From an uncultured Lachnospiraceae bacterium (GTDB taxonomy: Bacteria > Bacillota > Clostridia > Lachnospirales > Lachnospiraceae): a stretch of 64,000 nt of DNA. The stretch's first letter is position 1, and each line of letters begins with the position of its first letter. The translations under genes and the position numbers were made by a program. The stretch spans positions 1-64,000 of the forward strand of contig CAKRHP010000011.1 of the NCBI GenBank assembly GCA_934339135.1. Direction: 5' to 3'. Below are positions 50,926 to 58,926 of the stretch, piece by piece. The notes below the pieces were generated by a model. That model made no database searches. It was not told where the DNA came from and saw only the letters and a program-made list of their open reading frames with translations.

Positions 50926-52368
50926 ATGAGCGAAAAGAAAGAAAATTTGACCCAGAATAAAGAGCCGGGAAAGATCAAAAAATCTTTTACCAGCCGGCAG
51001 TTTAAGTCAGGGGCGTACAGTTCCGTGATCACCGTGATCGTCATTGCGCTGGTGGTTGTTTTAAATATGGTATTTAATAAACTGGATCTGTCCACAGATC
51101 TGACATCAGACAGCTTGTTTACATTAACCAAGGATTCACAAAAGGTATTAAAGGATGTCAAGGATGACATTACCATCTACTACATGGTGACAAAGGGGGA
51201 GGAGCAGGATTATATCCAGCGTGTGATCAAGCAGTACAATAAGGTTTCCGATCATATTAAGGTGGTGACGAAGGATCCGGTGGTTTATCCAAACTTTTCG
51301 AAGAAGTATGTGGATGATGCCGTTTCCAGCAATGATGTGATCGTGGTAGATGAAACAACAGGGGCTGCAAAATATGTTTCCAATGATGAGATGCTGTATT
51401 CGGATCAGTATTCTTATTATACAAATGGAAGCTCAGAGCAGTATCTGGATGTGGAGGGTCAGATTACTTCTGCAATCCAGAATGTGCTTTCCATGGACAA
51501 GAAAAAGATTTATGTTGTAACCGGTCATGATGAGCAGAGTCTCAGTGATTCACTTTCCAAAACTTTGGAGAAGATGAATGTGGATGTCAAGGATATCTCC
51601 CTGGTAACCCAGAAGAAAGTGCCGGATGACTGTTCTCTGCTGATTGAGTATGGCCCACAGAGTGATCTGCGTGACAGTGAAAAAACAGTATTCATGGATT
51701 ATCTGAAAAAGGGTGGTACGGCAATCCTGATGCCTGGATATGTGGAGAAGGATACTCCAAATATGGATGAGATCCTTGACTACTATGGCATGAGTATTCA
51801 GAAGGGCATTATTTATGAAGGGGTAGGTCATTACGAGAATTATCTCAACTGGATCGTTCCGACCATCAATACAGATGCAGATGTTATGTCAAAGTTTGGA
51901 GATAAGGACTATGTGGTAATTGGCTCTTCCCAGAGCATTAAAGAGCAGAAAGGCTCTTCTCTCAGAAGTGGTTTGAAATTAACAGACATTCTGACTACAT
52001 CCAAGCAGTCGTTATTGAAGAAAGATCCAAGTTCCCAGAACACCGAGAAAGAGAAGGGAGATCTGAACGGACCGTTTGCAACGGGTGTTTATGCGGAGGA
52101 GACGGTAGATGAAGGTACTACGAAGCTGACGGTCATTGCTACCAATGAGGTACAGGATGATCTCATGCAGAATGTGATCAGTGGTATGCTGGGAGATTCC
52201 AAAGATGGTGCCACAGCAACGTCCATTGAGGCAAAGAGCTTATCTTATTCCACGATCACCATGAGTGCCGGCAGTGCAATTCTCTGGTCAATTGTTCTTG
52301 TGATTCTTGTACCGGTTGGATTATTACTGGCAGGCTTTACAATCTGGTTTACAAGGAGGAGAAAATAA
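50926..52368 (+). CDS. ABC-associated auxiliary protein, GldG-like
   Basis: 480 residues. An N-terminal helix 'VITVIVIALVVVLNMVFNKL' near residue 27, then an extracellular ABC_transp_aux/GldG domain ('LTKDSQKVLKDVKDDITIYY', 'YIQRVIKQYNKVSDHIKVV', 'KKIYVVTGHDEQSLSDSLSK', 'LLIEYGPQSDLRDSEK') and a C-terminal helix ending in RRRK. ATG 50926 has GAGG 6 nt before; ATG 50923 is less well spaced. The domain resembles IFT52/GIFT folds and probably helps pass substrate outside. Next gene begins 3 nt later. Confidence 0.88.
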   Translation: MSEKKENLTQNKEPGKIKKSFTSRQFKSGAYSSVITVIVIALVVVLNMVFNKLDLSTDLTSDSLFTLTKDSQKVLKDVKDDITIYYMVTKGEEQDYIQRVIKQYNKVSDHIKVVTKDPVVYPNFSKKYVDDAVSSNDVIVVDETTGAAKYVSNDEMLYSDQYSYYTNGSSEQYLDVEGQITSAIQNVLSMDKKKIYVVTGHDEQSLSDSLSKTLEKMNVDVKDISLVTQKKVPDDCSLLIEYGPQSDLRDSEKTVFMDYLKKGGTAILMPGYVEKDTPNMDEILDYYGMSIQKGIIYEGVGHYENYLNWIVPTINTDADVMSKFGDKDYVVIGSSQSIKEQKGSSLRSGLKLTDILTTSKQSLLKKDPSSQNTEKEKGDLNGPFATGVYAEETVDEGTTKLTVIATNEVQDDLMQNVISGMLGDSKDGATATSIEAKSLSYSTITMSAGSAILWSIVLVILVPVGLLLAGFTIWFTRRRK

Positions 52369-52371
52369 ACT

Positions 52372-53775
52372 ATGAGCAGAAAAAAGAGACAAACGGTGAC
52401 ACTTCTGGTGCTTTGTCTGGTGCTCATTGCTGCCGGTGTAGGATATTATGCATTAATACGTCATCAGGCAGCGCAGGAAAAGGCGCAAAAAGCCGAAGAG
52501 AGTGCAAAAGAATTATTTCAGCTTTCTTCCGATGATATTAACAAGGTAGAATATCAGGGAGAAAAATCCTCCCTGACCTTTGAAAAGGACGGCAAAACCT
52601 GGAAACTGTCTTCTGATAAGAAATATCCTTTAAATCAGGATAAAATTACAGATATGGTCGATGAGACAACCGGTGTGGAAGCAACGAAAACGGTTACTGC
52701 AAGCTGTGACGATCTGACGCAGTACAATCTGGACAAACCGGATCTGACGGTTACTGTGACAGATACATCAGGACAGAAAATAACGATATATGTAGGAATG
52801 GAGTCGGTGTCCGGTGGTGGCCGGTATGCTTACTGCGGTGGAGATGAAAAGAAAGTTTATCTGATCTCTACGTCTCTTTACAGCAGCTTTGATTACAGTC
52901 TGGGAGATCTTATGACAGTGCCGGATGTTCCATCCGTGCAGGCGGATGAGATCCGGTATCTGAAGGTGGAGAAGCAGAAGGGCAAGAATTTTGAGGCGGA
53001 GTATGATGAAAAGAATTCTCCATACAAGGACATTTACGGATGGTCCATTAAACAACCGTATACACAGCCGGTAGCCGGGGATAAGGATGGATTGCAGAAT
53101 TTATTTGGCAGCTATACCAATATAAGCTTTAATGCAGGTGTGTCCTACAAAAGGGACACTGCCTTAGAAAAGAAATATGGTCTGGATCAGCCTCAGTATA
53201 CGGTAACCTTCCGGACTGCTAAAAAGAATGTGACGTTATACGTCGGAAAAGAAAACAGTGATAAGAGCAGTTATTATGTCAGGATGAAAGGAAAAGATGG
53301 TATTTATCTGATGGAAGCTGCCAGTGTCAGCAAGATGATCACCATCAATCCTCTTGATTGTGTATATCAGAGACTTTACGCAGGAGACCAGCAGAAGTTG
53401 AATCAGGTAGAGCTTTCTTATCAGGGGAAAAAGTATACCTATGATGTTTCCAAGACAAAGAAAAAGTCAGATACGGAGTATACGTATACCGTAAAGAGTG
53501 ACGGAAAGACAGTGGATGCAGACGAATTTACCAAAGCCTATGGTGTGATCAGTTATCTGGCGCCGGGCGGCAATATTGATCCGAAGGTATCCGTGAAGGG
53601 TAACAAGCCGGTGGCACAGTTTACCTTTCACGAGGACAAACAAGATACCAAAATGATCATTTATCCATATGACGGACAGAACTTCTACCGTGTCAGTGTC
53701 AATGGCATCATGCAGTTTACCGTTGATAAGAATGCAGTAGATAAGGTTTTGAAGCAGTTTACTTCGTTGAAATGA
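52372..53775 (+). CDS. DUF4340 membrane-anchored protein
   Basis: 467 residues. One N-terminal helix (residues 8-24, 'TLLVLCLVLIAAGVGYYALI'), then an extracellular part with repeated DUF4340 units: 'DINKVEYQGEKSSLTFEKDG', 'KTWKLSSDKKYPLNQDKI', 'VTVTDTSGQKITIYVGMES', and a second set 'YTVTFRTAKKNVTLYVGKEN'. DUF4340 proteins are the regular fourth member of GldAFG-like operons, and may gate or bind the exported polymer. Stop codons of this gene and mutY overlap by 17 bases. Confidence 0.88.
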   Translation: MSRKKRQTVTLLVLCLVLIAAGVGYYALIRHQAAQEKAQKAEESAKELFQLSSDDINKVEYQGEKSSLTFEKDGKTWKLSSDKKYPLNQDKITDMVDETTGVEATKTVTASCDDLTQYNLDKPDLTVTVTDTSGQKITIYVGMESVSGGGRYAYCGGDEKKVYLISTSLYSSFDYSLGDLMTVPDVPSVQADEIRYLKVEKQKGKNFEAEYDEKNSPYKDIYGWSIKQPYTQPVAGDKDGLQNLFGSYTNISFNAGVSYKRDTALEKKYGLDQPQYTVTFRTAKKNVTLYVGKENSDKSSYYVRMKGKDGIYLMEAASVSKMITINPLDCVYQRLYAGDQQKLNQVELSYQGKKYTYDVSKTKKKSDTEYTYTVKSDGKTVDADEFTKAYGVISYLAPGGNIDPKVSVKGNKPVAQFTFHEDKQDTKMIIYPYDGQNFYRVSVNGIMQFTVDKNAVDKVLKQFTSLK

Positions 53776-54862
53776 TCTTAGAATAATAAAGCCGGAGTGC
53801 AGAGGGAATGCTATATTCTCTCTGCATTTTTTCTGCAGTGATCCAGATACTGTCCTCGGAAAGCGGGATGGACGGAGCCCGGTCCAGATGGATCAGATAT
53901 CCGATCATACGCCATTCAATATGGGAAAAGATGTGCTTCCCTTTTCCGAGAAGCTCAATGCTGTCGGCACTGGTATCCCATTGTTCCAAAAGTTTTTGCA
54001 ACTCTCCCGTTGATACGAAACCCTCCTGGGATGGAAACTCCCATAAACCTGCAAGAAGTCCCTTTGGAGGACGTTTTTGTACCAGATAGGTTCCCTGATA
54101 TTCCAAAAGAATAATGGTTTTTTCCTCGATGCGCCGTTTCTTTTTGGGAGGCTTCACCGGAAAGTCAGACCATGAATTGCGAAAATGCGCCTGGCACCGG
54201 GGAGCAAAAGGGCATTTGTCACAGAGAGGAGCACCGTTTGGCAGACAGACCGTGGCTCCCAGATCCATCCATGCCTGATTATAGATTCCGGGTGTTTCTG
54301 GCGGAATCGCTTCTAATAGCTCGGAGCAAAGCATTTTTTTGAAGGCGGCCTTTGTAATGTCAGAGGCATCTTCAAAAAGACGGGTGTAGATCCGATAGAC
54401 GTTTCCGTCAATGGCAGGGACTGCCTGGCCAAAGGCGATGGAAGCGATGGCACCGGCAGTATATTCTCCGATGCCGGGAAGTGTCAGAATCTCCTGATAG
54501 GTCCGGGGAAATTCTCCCCGAAACTGTTCTTCAATCTCTATGGCAGCACGTTGCAGATTGTTTGCGCGGCTGTAGTAACCAAGTCCCTGCCAAAGTTTCA
54601 TCAGCTCATCATGAGGTACATTTGCGAGGCTTTTGATATTGGGAAGAGCTGTCAGAAAGCGTGTATAATATCCCTTCACTGCTTCAACGCGGGTCTGCTG
54701 GAGCATGATCTCAGAAACCCAGACGTGGTAAGGGTCTGGTCTTGATGTTTCACCTGCAGGTGTCCGCCAGGGCAGATCTCTGGCGGAAGAAGAATACCAC
54801 TCCAGAAGAGGAGTGGTAAGCTGGTGTAATGTGTCTATGCGGTTGGGAGTAGGTGTATTCAT
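53759..54862 (-). CDS. mutY: A/G-specific adenine glycosylase
   Basis: 367 residues. The HhH-GPD glycosylase domain shows 'DLPWRTPAGETSRPDPYHVW', 'SEIMLQQTRVEAVKGYYTRF' (catalytic Glu), 'LWQGLGYYSRANNLQRAA', 'LPGIGEYTAGAIASIAFGQ' (HhH) and 'AIDGNVYRIYTR' (catalytic Asp). The iron-sulfur site is C-x6-C-x2-C-x5-C in 'CLPNGAPLCDKCPFAPRC'. The C-terminal Nudix-like domain ('LLEYQGTYLVQKRPPKGLLA') recognises 8-oxoguanine. It removes adenine mispaired with 8-oxoG. GAGG lies 7 nt before ATG 54862. It follows the sigma-like gene by 14 nt on the same strand. Confidence 0.96.
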   Translation of the reverse strand: MNTPTPNRIDTLHQLTTPLLEWYSSSARDLPWRTPAGETSRPDPYHVWVSEIMLQQTRVEAVKGYYTRFLTALPNIKSLANVPHDELMKLWQGLGYYSRANNLQRAAIEIEEQFRGEFPRTYQEILTLPGIGEYTAGAIASIAFGQAVPAIDGNVYRIYTRLFEDASDITKAAFKKMLCSELLEAIPPETPGIYNQAWMDLGATVCLPNGAPLCDKCPFAPRCQAHFRNSWSDFPVKPPKKKRRIEEKTIILLEYQGTYLVQKRPPKGLLAGLWEFPSQEGFVSTGELQKLLEQWDTSADSIELLGKGKHIFSHIEWRMIGYLIHLDRAPSIPLSEDSIWITAEKMQREYSIPSALRLYYSKIISTK

Positions 54863-54876
54863 AAGGAAACCTCTTT

Positions 54877-55692
54877 TCATGGTTTTGCTTTTCGTTCTGA
54901 AGTGGAACGCAGATCCAGCAGATCGTGAATCTCGGTCAGAGGGATTTTGGTATATTCTGCCAGCTCCCACGGAGTTGCCTCACGGCCGTTTTCCTCAGCT
55001 AGATATTTTGCTGCCTCGTGAAGCAGATTTGTCTTGGCAAGAACGGTGCTTTCCCAGTCCCTGGCTGCGGTGACGGAATCGATCATATTCTCAATGGCAA
55101 GGCGGATCTCTTCCTCGATCACAGAATGGATCCGGTCCAGATCCGGTGCAGTCCCTTTACGGAAATCAGCAGGAGTGCCTCCGATCCGTTCCAGCGCCAT
55201 CAGAATACCGATATTGCCTTCTGCGATCATTTCATCTAAAGCAATCCCCCGTTTCTCGTAGGATTTCGCAATCCGGAATACCTTATCGAGCTGTTCGTGG
55301 ACCAGAGCTTCTTTGGTGGAAGCATCACCGGCAAGGAAACAGTCCCAGAGTGCGGCAAGCCCCGCACCACTGTGGGATGTCAGTGCGGAAACCTCCCGGC
55401 GGTAAAGCTCCAGATTACGTTCTGCTTTGGATATGCGGTGTTTTGTCTCTTGATTTATAGAAGCAGTATCATCATCCGGAGAAAGTGCACTTGGAAAGAA
55501 GGTGGAAGGATGGTAGCCGGAAATGGTGATACCATTCATCGCCAGATATTGGTAGACGGCATCAAACTGGTCTTCCTGCAACTCCATATCGGAAAGATAC
55601 CGGTGTATTTCCTCCTTTGTCATCTGATTTTGCTGTGACTGTGCGATGGTCTTGATCTCCTCCATACACTCTAATAATTTATTTTGATCCAT
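54877..55692 (-). CDS. Sigma-70-like protein lacking promoter-recognition regions
   Basis: 271 residues. The N-terminal 55 residues resemble sigma region 1.1 ('QMTKEEIHRYLSDMELQEDQ', 'YLAMNGITISG'). A region 1.2/2.1-2.2-like part follows: 'LVHEQLDKVFRIAKSYEKRG' then 'IALDEMIAEGNIGILMALER', matching 'LVEANLRLVxxIAKxYxxRG...LIQEGNIGLxxAVEKF'. Where regions 2.3/2.4 (the -10 reader, 'FSTYAxWWIRQA') should be, there is an unrelated acidic stretch, then a region-3-like 'LLHEAAKYLAEENGREATPW' and 'ELAEYTKIPLTEIHDLLDLR'. Region 4 is missing. So it could bind core RNA polymerase but not read a promoter unaided. It is the first gene of an operon with mutY. Confidence 0.72.
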   Translation of the reverse strand: MDQNKLLECMEEIKTIAQSQQNQMTKEEIHRYLSDMELQEDQFDAVYQYLAMNGITISGYHPSTFFPSALSPDDDTASINQETKHRISKAERNLELYRREVSALTSHSGAGLAALWDCFLAGDASTKEALVHEQLDKVFRIAKSYEKRGIALDEMIAEGNIGILMALERIGGTPADFRKGTAPDLDRIHSVIEEEIRLAIENMIDSVTAARDWESTVLAKTNLLHEAAKYLAEENGREATPWELAEYTKIPLTEIHDLLDLRSTSERKAKP

Positions 55693-55877
55693 ATTGATAT
55701 AATCCCCATTTCTGTGATTTTTATGATGTCCGCAAGAAGTGACGGAATACAAAATGACAGTTTCTTATATTCGATTTTAGAGAAAAAGAGGGGGAGTGTC
55801 AATAGCTGAAACATCTAATCTTTCCTGTAAATGATGTGGAAAAATTATTATAAAAAAAAAGAGGTTTGTTATAGCCA

Positions 55878-55917
55878 AGCTTATTTTATTTTGGTATAAT
55901 ATGATATAAAATAAGCT
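55878..55917. promoter_or_regulatory. Inverted repeat enclosing a -10 box before the surface-protein gene
   Basis: AGCTTATTTTAT (55878-55889) and ATAAAATAAGCT (55906-55917) are perfect 12-bp arms around a 16-nt loop that holds TATAAT (55895-55900). No good -35 is seen at 17 bp. This could be an activator or repressor site, or a 5' hairpin. Confidence 0.55.
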
Positions 55918-55976
55918 GTGTGTGAGTGCGTTTTTCTCATGACCGCTCCAAATAGCAGCAAAAGGAGGTATTTACA

Positions 55977-58556
55977 ATGAGAAAAGGTTTCAACAAGGCC
56001 TTGTCATTTGTGCTTTCAGCAGCAATGATGGTTTCGCTCGGTTCCGGGCTTGACGTTGCTTCTGTAAATGCGGCAAATGGGGCAAAGGCAGGTATCAAAA
56101 CTGCTCCTGCATCGACCGTTACATATGGGGCGATCGTTAGTTTTCAGACGAGTTCATATGCTTACCGTAATGGCTATGAGCAGGATACTTCTGGCTTTGA
56201 GCAGGTAGATAAGGATGAAAAGTTTAATGCGTGGTTAAAGGCGAATGGGAAAGAGGTTCCAAGTTATAACGCTCCGAACATCTACCTAAATGGTAATGGT
56301 CCTGATCTTTATAAGAGAGATATTCCGAAAAAAGGATATGTAAAGGGCAATTTGGATCTGGATTCCGCTGCTAAGGCAGAGCCGGTATATGACGTTGCTG
56401 TTTCTGACGCGGTTATGGATAAGGACGGTGAGTATACCGTATCCATTTCCAACCTTGACTTTGGCAAGGAGGAGGCCGGAAAGTTTCGTATGCTGGCTGT
56501 TGCGACCAACATCGTGAAGGATGATGTAAACAGCAATGTTACAGCAGTGGCATCTTCCATTAAGATCAATGATAAGGAGATTATTGACAAGGAGACGGTT
56601 CTTCCGGTTAAAGGTGATATCGATAAGGGGCAGTGTTATAAGTTTATGATTGCCAATGCATACGAACCTGGTGATCATACAACGCCAAGTTCTCTTTATC
56701 CACATGATGCAAATAAAGAGACGAATCCGAAGGATGATAATATTACGACATTAGAGGCTCCAACCGGTAAGGTGAAAATAGAGATCACTTACAAGCTTCA
56801 GGGTGTCAACTGGTCTTATTCTCCGGATGGACCTGTTAAAACACCGGAGCCGGACAAGACGCAGGCACCGGAGATCACACCTCCGGCGGAAGTACCACTC
56901 AGCAAACCTTTTGATATGGTACTGAGTGCCAATGTAAATGAAGCATTAACACCGTCAGCCGGTCCGGGAGTGAGAGAAAATCCAAACAAAAAAGGTGAGA
57001 TGATCCAGTCTGCTATTTTTGGTTCTGAGGCAATGAAGGCAAAGGTTACTGCAGCAAAGGGTGCGGACGGCAATGCAATCTATAATGCGGATCAGATGGA
57101 CTATATTGTTTCAGACAGCTCCTGTGCTACGATTTCCAAGACCGGTGAGTATTCCCTGTCCGTTACGGCAAGAAGCTCCATGGATGATCTTACAGCAAAG
57201 GGTGCGATCTGGTTCCCGATTATTATTAATGGAAGCACCGGTGAAATGCCAAAGGATTTTAACCTCAGAGCGACAAAGATCATTGTCGGTGAGGGTGCTT
57301 CCGCACAGGAATATGCATGGACAGCGCAGCTGATGCAGGATGCCAAGGGAGATGTACGTCTTTCGGTATGTAACCAGTGGGCACAGGCCAATGAGAAGGA
57401 TGCAGCCAATACAATAAAGGATGCAATCAGTGTAAATAAGGGTGACAAGATCACTTTCAAGTTCTATGTAACAGGTGATGCTCCGGCACCGGCTAAGACC
57501 GCTACACCGGAGGCAATTGGTGCATCTACATCATATATGTCATATCTGGGATTCCAGACAGACGACTGGATGTTCCGTGATACATGGCATGCAGATACAG
57601 GTTTGAAATGTAAGGACTACAACTACAAGAAGCAGGTAGCATGGAGTCATGGCGATGCTGTTAAAGCCATTGATGTATCTATTACAGATGCAAAGATGAC
57701 AAAGAACAACGTGAAATACAAAGTTGCCATTGATGGTCTGAATATAAAGAAGACATCAAAGAAATCGACACAGTTTAACATGTTGTATCTTTCTACGGAT
57801 ATTCCACTTTCCATGAAGGGTGTTTCTGTAAAGAATGCGGTATTAAAGATTGACGGAAAGACCGTTAAGAATTACAAGGTTGTTCCAAACAAGGGAGATG
57901 CATCCAAGTATTATCAGTTTATGCTGGCAGATGCTTATGCCCCAAGCGATGGAACAAAGAATGCTGCTTATCCAAATGGTAAGACATTAAAGAAACTTCC
58001 AACCAAGTCAATTGAAGTAGAATACACGGTTTCCGGTGTAGACTTCAACAGCCGTGTCGTATCTGTTGGAAACTTCAAGTATAAGCTTACAAAGAATAAG
58101 GCACAGGTAGTAGGTCTTTCTAAGAAGGGTAAGAAAAAAGCAAATCTTTCTCTTGGTAAGACAATTAAGGTGAAAGCTGCAAGCCCAAGCGCAATTTCTT
58201 CTGCACCTGCAGTACAGACTTACAAGATCACATCTGTAAAGGCCGGCGCATTTAAGAATTCTTCTAAGCTTAAGAAGTTCAGCTTTAAGAAAGCTACAAA
58301 TATCAAGGCGCTTCCTTCTAAGGCATTTATGAACTGCAAGAAGCTCAAGACAGTAGAACTGAACAAGAAGATGAAAAAGATTCCTGCTCAGGCATTTAAG
58401 GGATGTAAGAAGCTTACAACCATTAAGTGTAATGCGAAACTGAAATCTGTAAGCAAATCTGCATTCAAGGGATGCAAGAAGAAAATTAAGGTTACAGGTA
58501 AGAGCAAAAAAGCAAACAAAAAGAAAATCAAGAAAGCATACAAGAAGGTAAAATAA
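55977..58556 (+). CDS. Large secreted protein with repeated beta domains and BspA-type leucine-rich end
   Basis: 859 residues. Signal peptide 'MRKGFNKALSFVLSAAMMVS' with a likely cut near residue 37 (after NA of VNA). Three homologous beta-rich domains follow: about 45-280 ('GAIVSFQTSSYAYRNGYEQD', 'YKFMIANAYEPGDH'), 310-505 and 515-705 ('SYLGFQTDDWMFRDTWHADT', 'YYQFMLADAYAPSDG'), separated by Pro/Thr linkers (PEPDKTQAPEITPP). The last domain resembles the whole 8317-8871 protein. Residues 705-859 are a lysine-rich leucine-rich repeat of the BspA/LRR_5 type ('AFMNCKKLKTVELNKKMKKI', 'AFKGCKKLTTIKCNAKLKSV'). No LPxTG anchor is visible; the basic end may bind wall polymers. AAAGGAGG precedes ATG 55977. 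Confidence 0.85.
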   Translation: MRKGFNKALSFVLSAAMMVSLGSGLDVASVNAANGAKAGIKTAPASTVTYGAIVSFQTSSYAYRNGYEQDTSGFEQVDKDEKFNAWLKANGKEVPSYNAPNIYLNGNGPDLYKRDIPKKGYVKGNLDLDSAAKAEPVYDVAVSDAVMDKDGEYTVSISNLDFGKEEAGKFRMLAVATNIVKDDVNSNVTAVASSIKINDKEIIDKETVLPVKGDIDKGQCYKFMIANAYEPGDHTTPSSLYPHDANKETNPKDDNITTLEAPTGKVKIEITYKLQGVNWSYSPDGPVKTPEPDKTQAPEITPPAEVPLSKPFDMVLSANVNEALTPSAGPGVRENPNKKGEMIQSAIFGSEAMKAKVTAAKGADGNAIYNADQMDYIVSDSSCATISKTGEYSLSVTARSSMDDLTAKGAIWFPIIINGSTGEMPKDFNLRATKIIVGEGASAQEYAWTAQLMQDAKGDVRLSVCNQWAQANEKDAANTIKDAISVNKGDKITFKFYVTGDAPAPAKTATPEAIGASTSYMSYLGFQTDDWMFRDTWHADTGLKCKDYNYKKQVAWSHGDAVKAIDVSITDAKMTKNNVKYKVAIDGLNIKKTSKKSTQFNMLYLSTDIPLSMKGVSVKNAVLKIDGKTVKNYKVVPNKGDASKYYQFMLADAYAPSDGTKNAAYPNGKTLKKLPTKSIEVEYTVSGVDFNSRVVSVGNFKYKLTKNKAQVVGLSKKGKKKANLSLGKTIKVKAASPSAISSAPAVQTYKITSVKAGAFKNSSKLKKFSFKKATNIKALPSKAFMNCKKLKTVELNKKMKKIPAQAFKGCKKLTTIKCNAKLKSVSKSAFKGCKKKIKVTGKSKKANKKKIKKAYKKVK

Positions 58557-58586
58557 TTACTGAGAAGTAATCTTTCTTAGAGAATG

Positions 58587-58625
58587 GGATGCCATATCCA
58601 AGAGAATGGATATGGCATCCTTTTT
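58587..58625 (+). terminator. Terminator of the surface-protein gene
   Basis: GGATGCCATATCC (58587-58599), AAGAGAAT loop, GGATATGGCATCC (58608-58620), a perfect 13-bp stem followed by TTTTT. Confidence 0.93.
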
Positions 58626-58686
58626 CCGTTTATACATGAGAAAATATTTATGAATTATCGATAAGAAATAAAATTTTTCAGGATAT

Positions 58687-58709
58687 TAAGTCTACACGAG
58701 TAGGACTTA
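58687..58709. other. Small bulged hairpin upstream of the NrdR boxes
   Basis: TAAGTC-TAC (58687-58695), ACGA loop, GTA-(G)-GACTTA (58700-58709), nine paired bases with a one-base bulge and no T tract. Role unknown; it lies upstream of the nrdD promoter, so it is not in the mRNA. Confidence 0.4.
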
Positions 58710-58725
58710 GTGAAATCGGCATTTC

Positions 58726-58771
58726 TACTATATATTGTAAAAAAGTCAAAAAACACATACAATATATAGTA
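58726..58771. promoter_or_regulatory. Pair of NrdR boxes
   Basis: TACTATATATTGTA (58726-58739) and TACAATATATAGTA (58758-58771) are mirror-related NrdR boxes (known consensus about ACAnTATATnTTGTnT). Their centres are 32 bp apart, about three helical turns, as required for NrdR tetramers. The second box overlaps the -35 at 58770. Confidence 0.88.
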
Positions 58772-58798
58772 GACTTTTGGAATGAGGTTTGCTATAAT
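58770..58798 (+). promoter_or_regulatory. nrdD promoter
   Basis: TAGACT (58770-58775), 17 bp, TATAAT (58793-58798). The weak -35 lies within the second NrdR box, which fits repression by dATP-loaded NrdR. The leader is about 120 nt with no evident riboswitch. Confidence 0.75.
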
Positions 58799-58926
58799 CA
58801 TTCATGGACACATTCTGAAACCCGGAGCCTTGCAGAGGATTCGGGTATTTTCACGGGACTTGGGGGAGATACCGGAGGAGAGTGTGTAAAGTACAAAGAA
58901 AATGAAAGAAGAGGTATTTTGGGACA

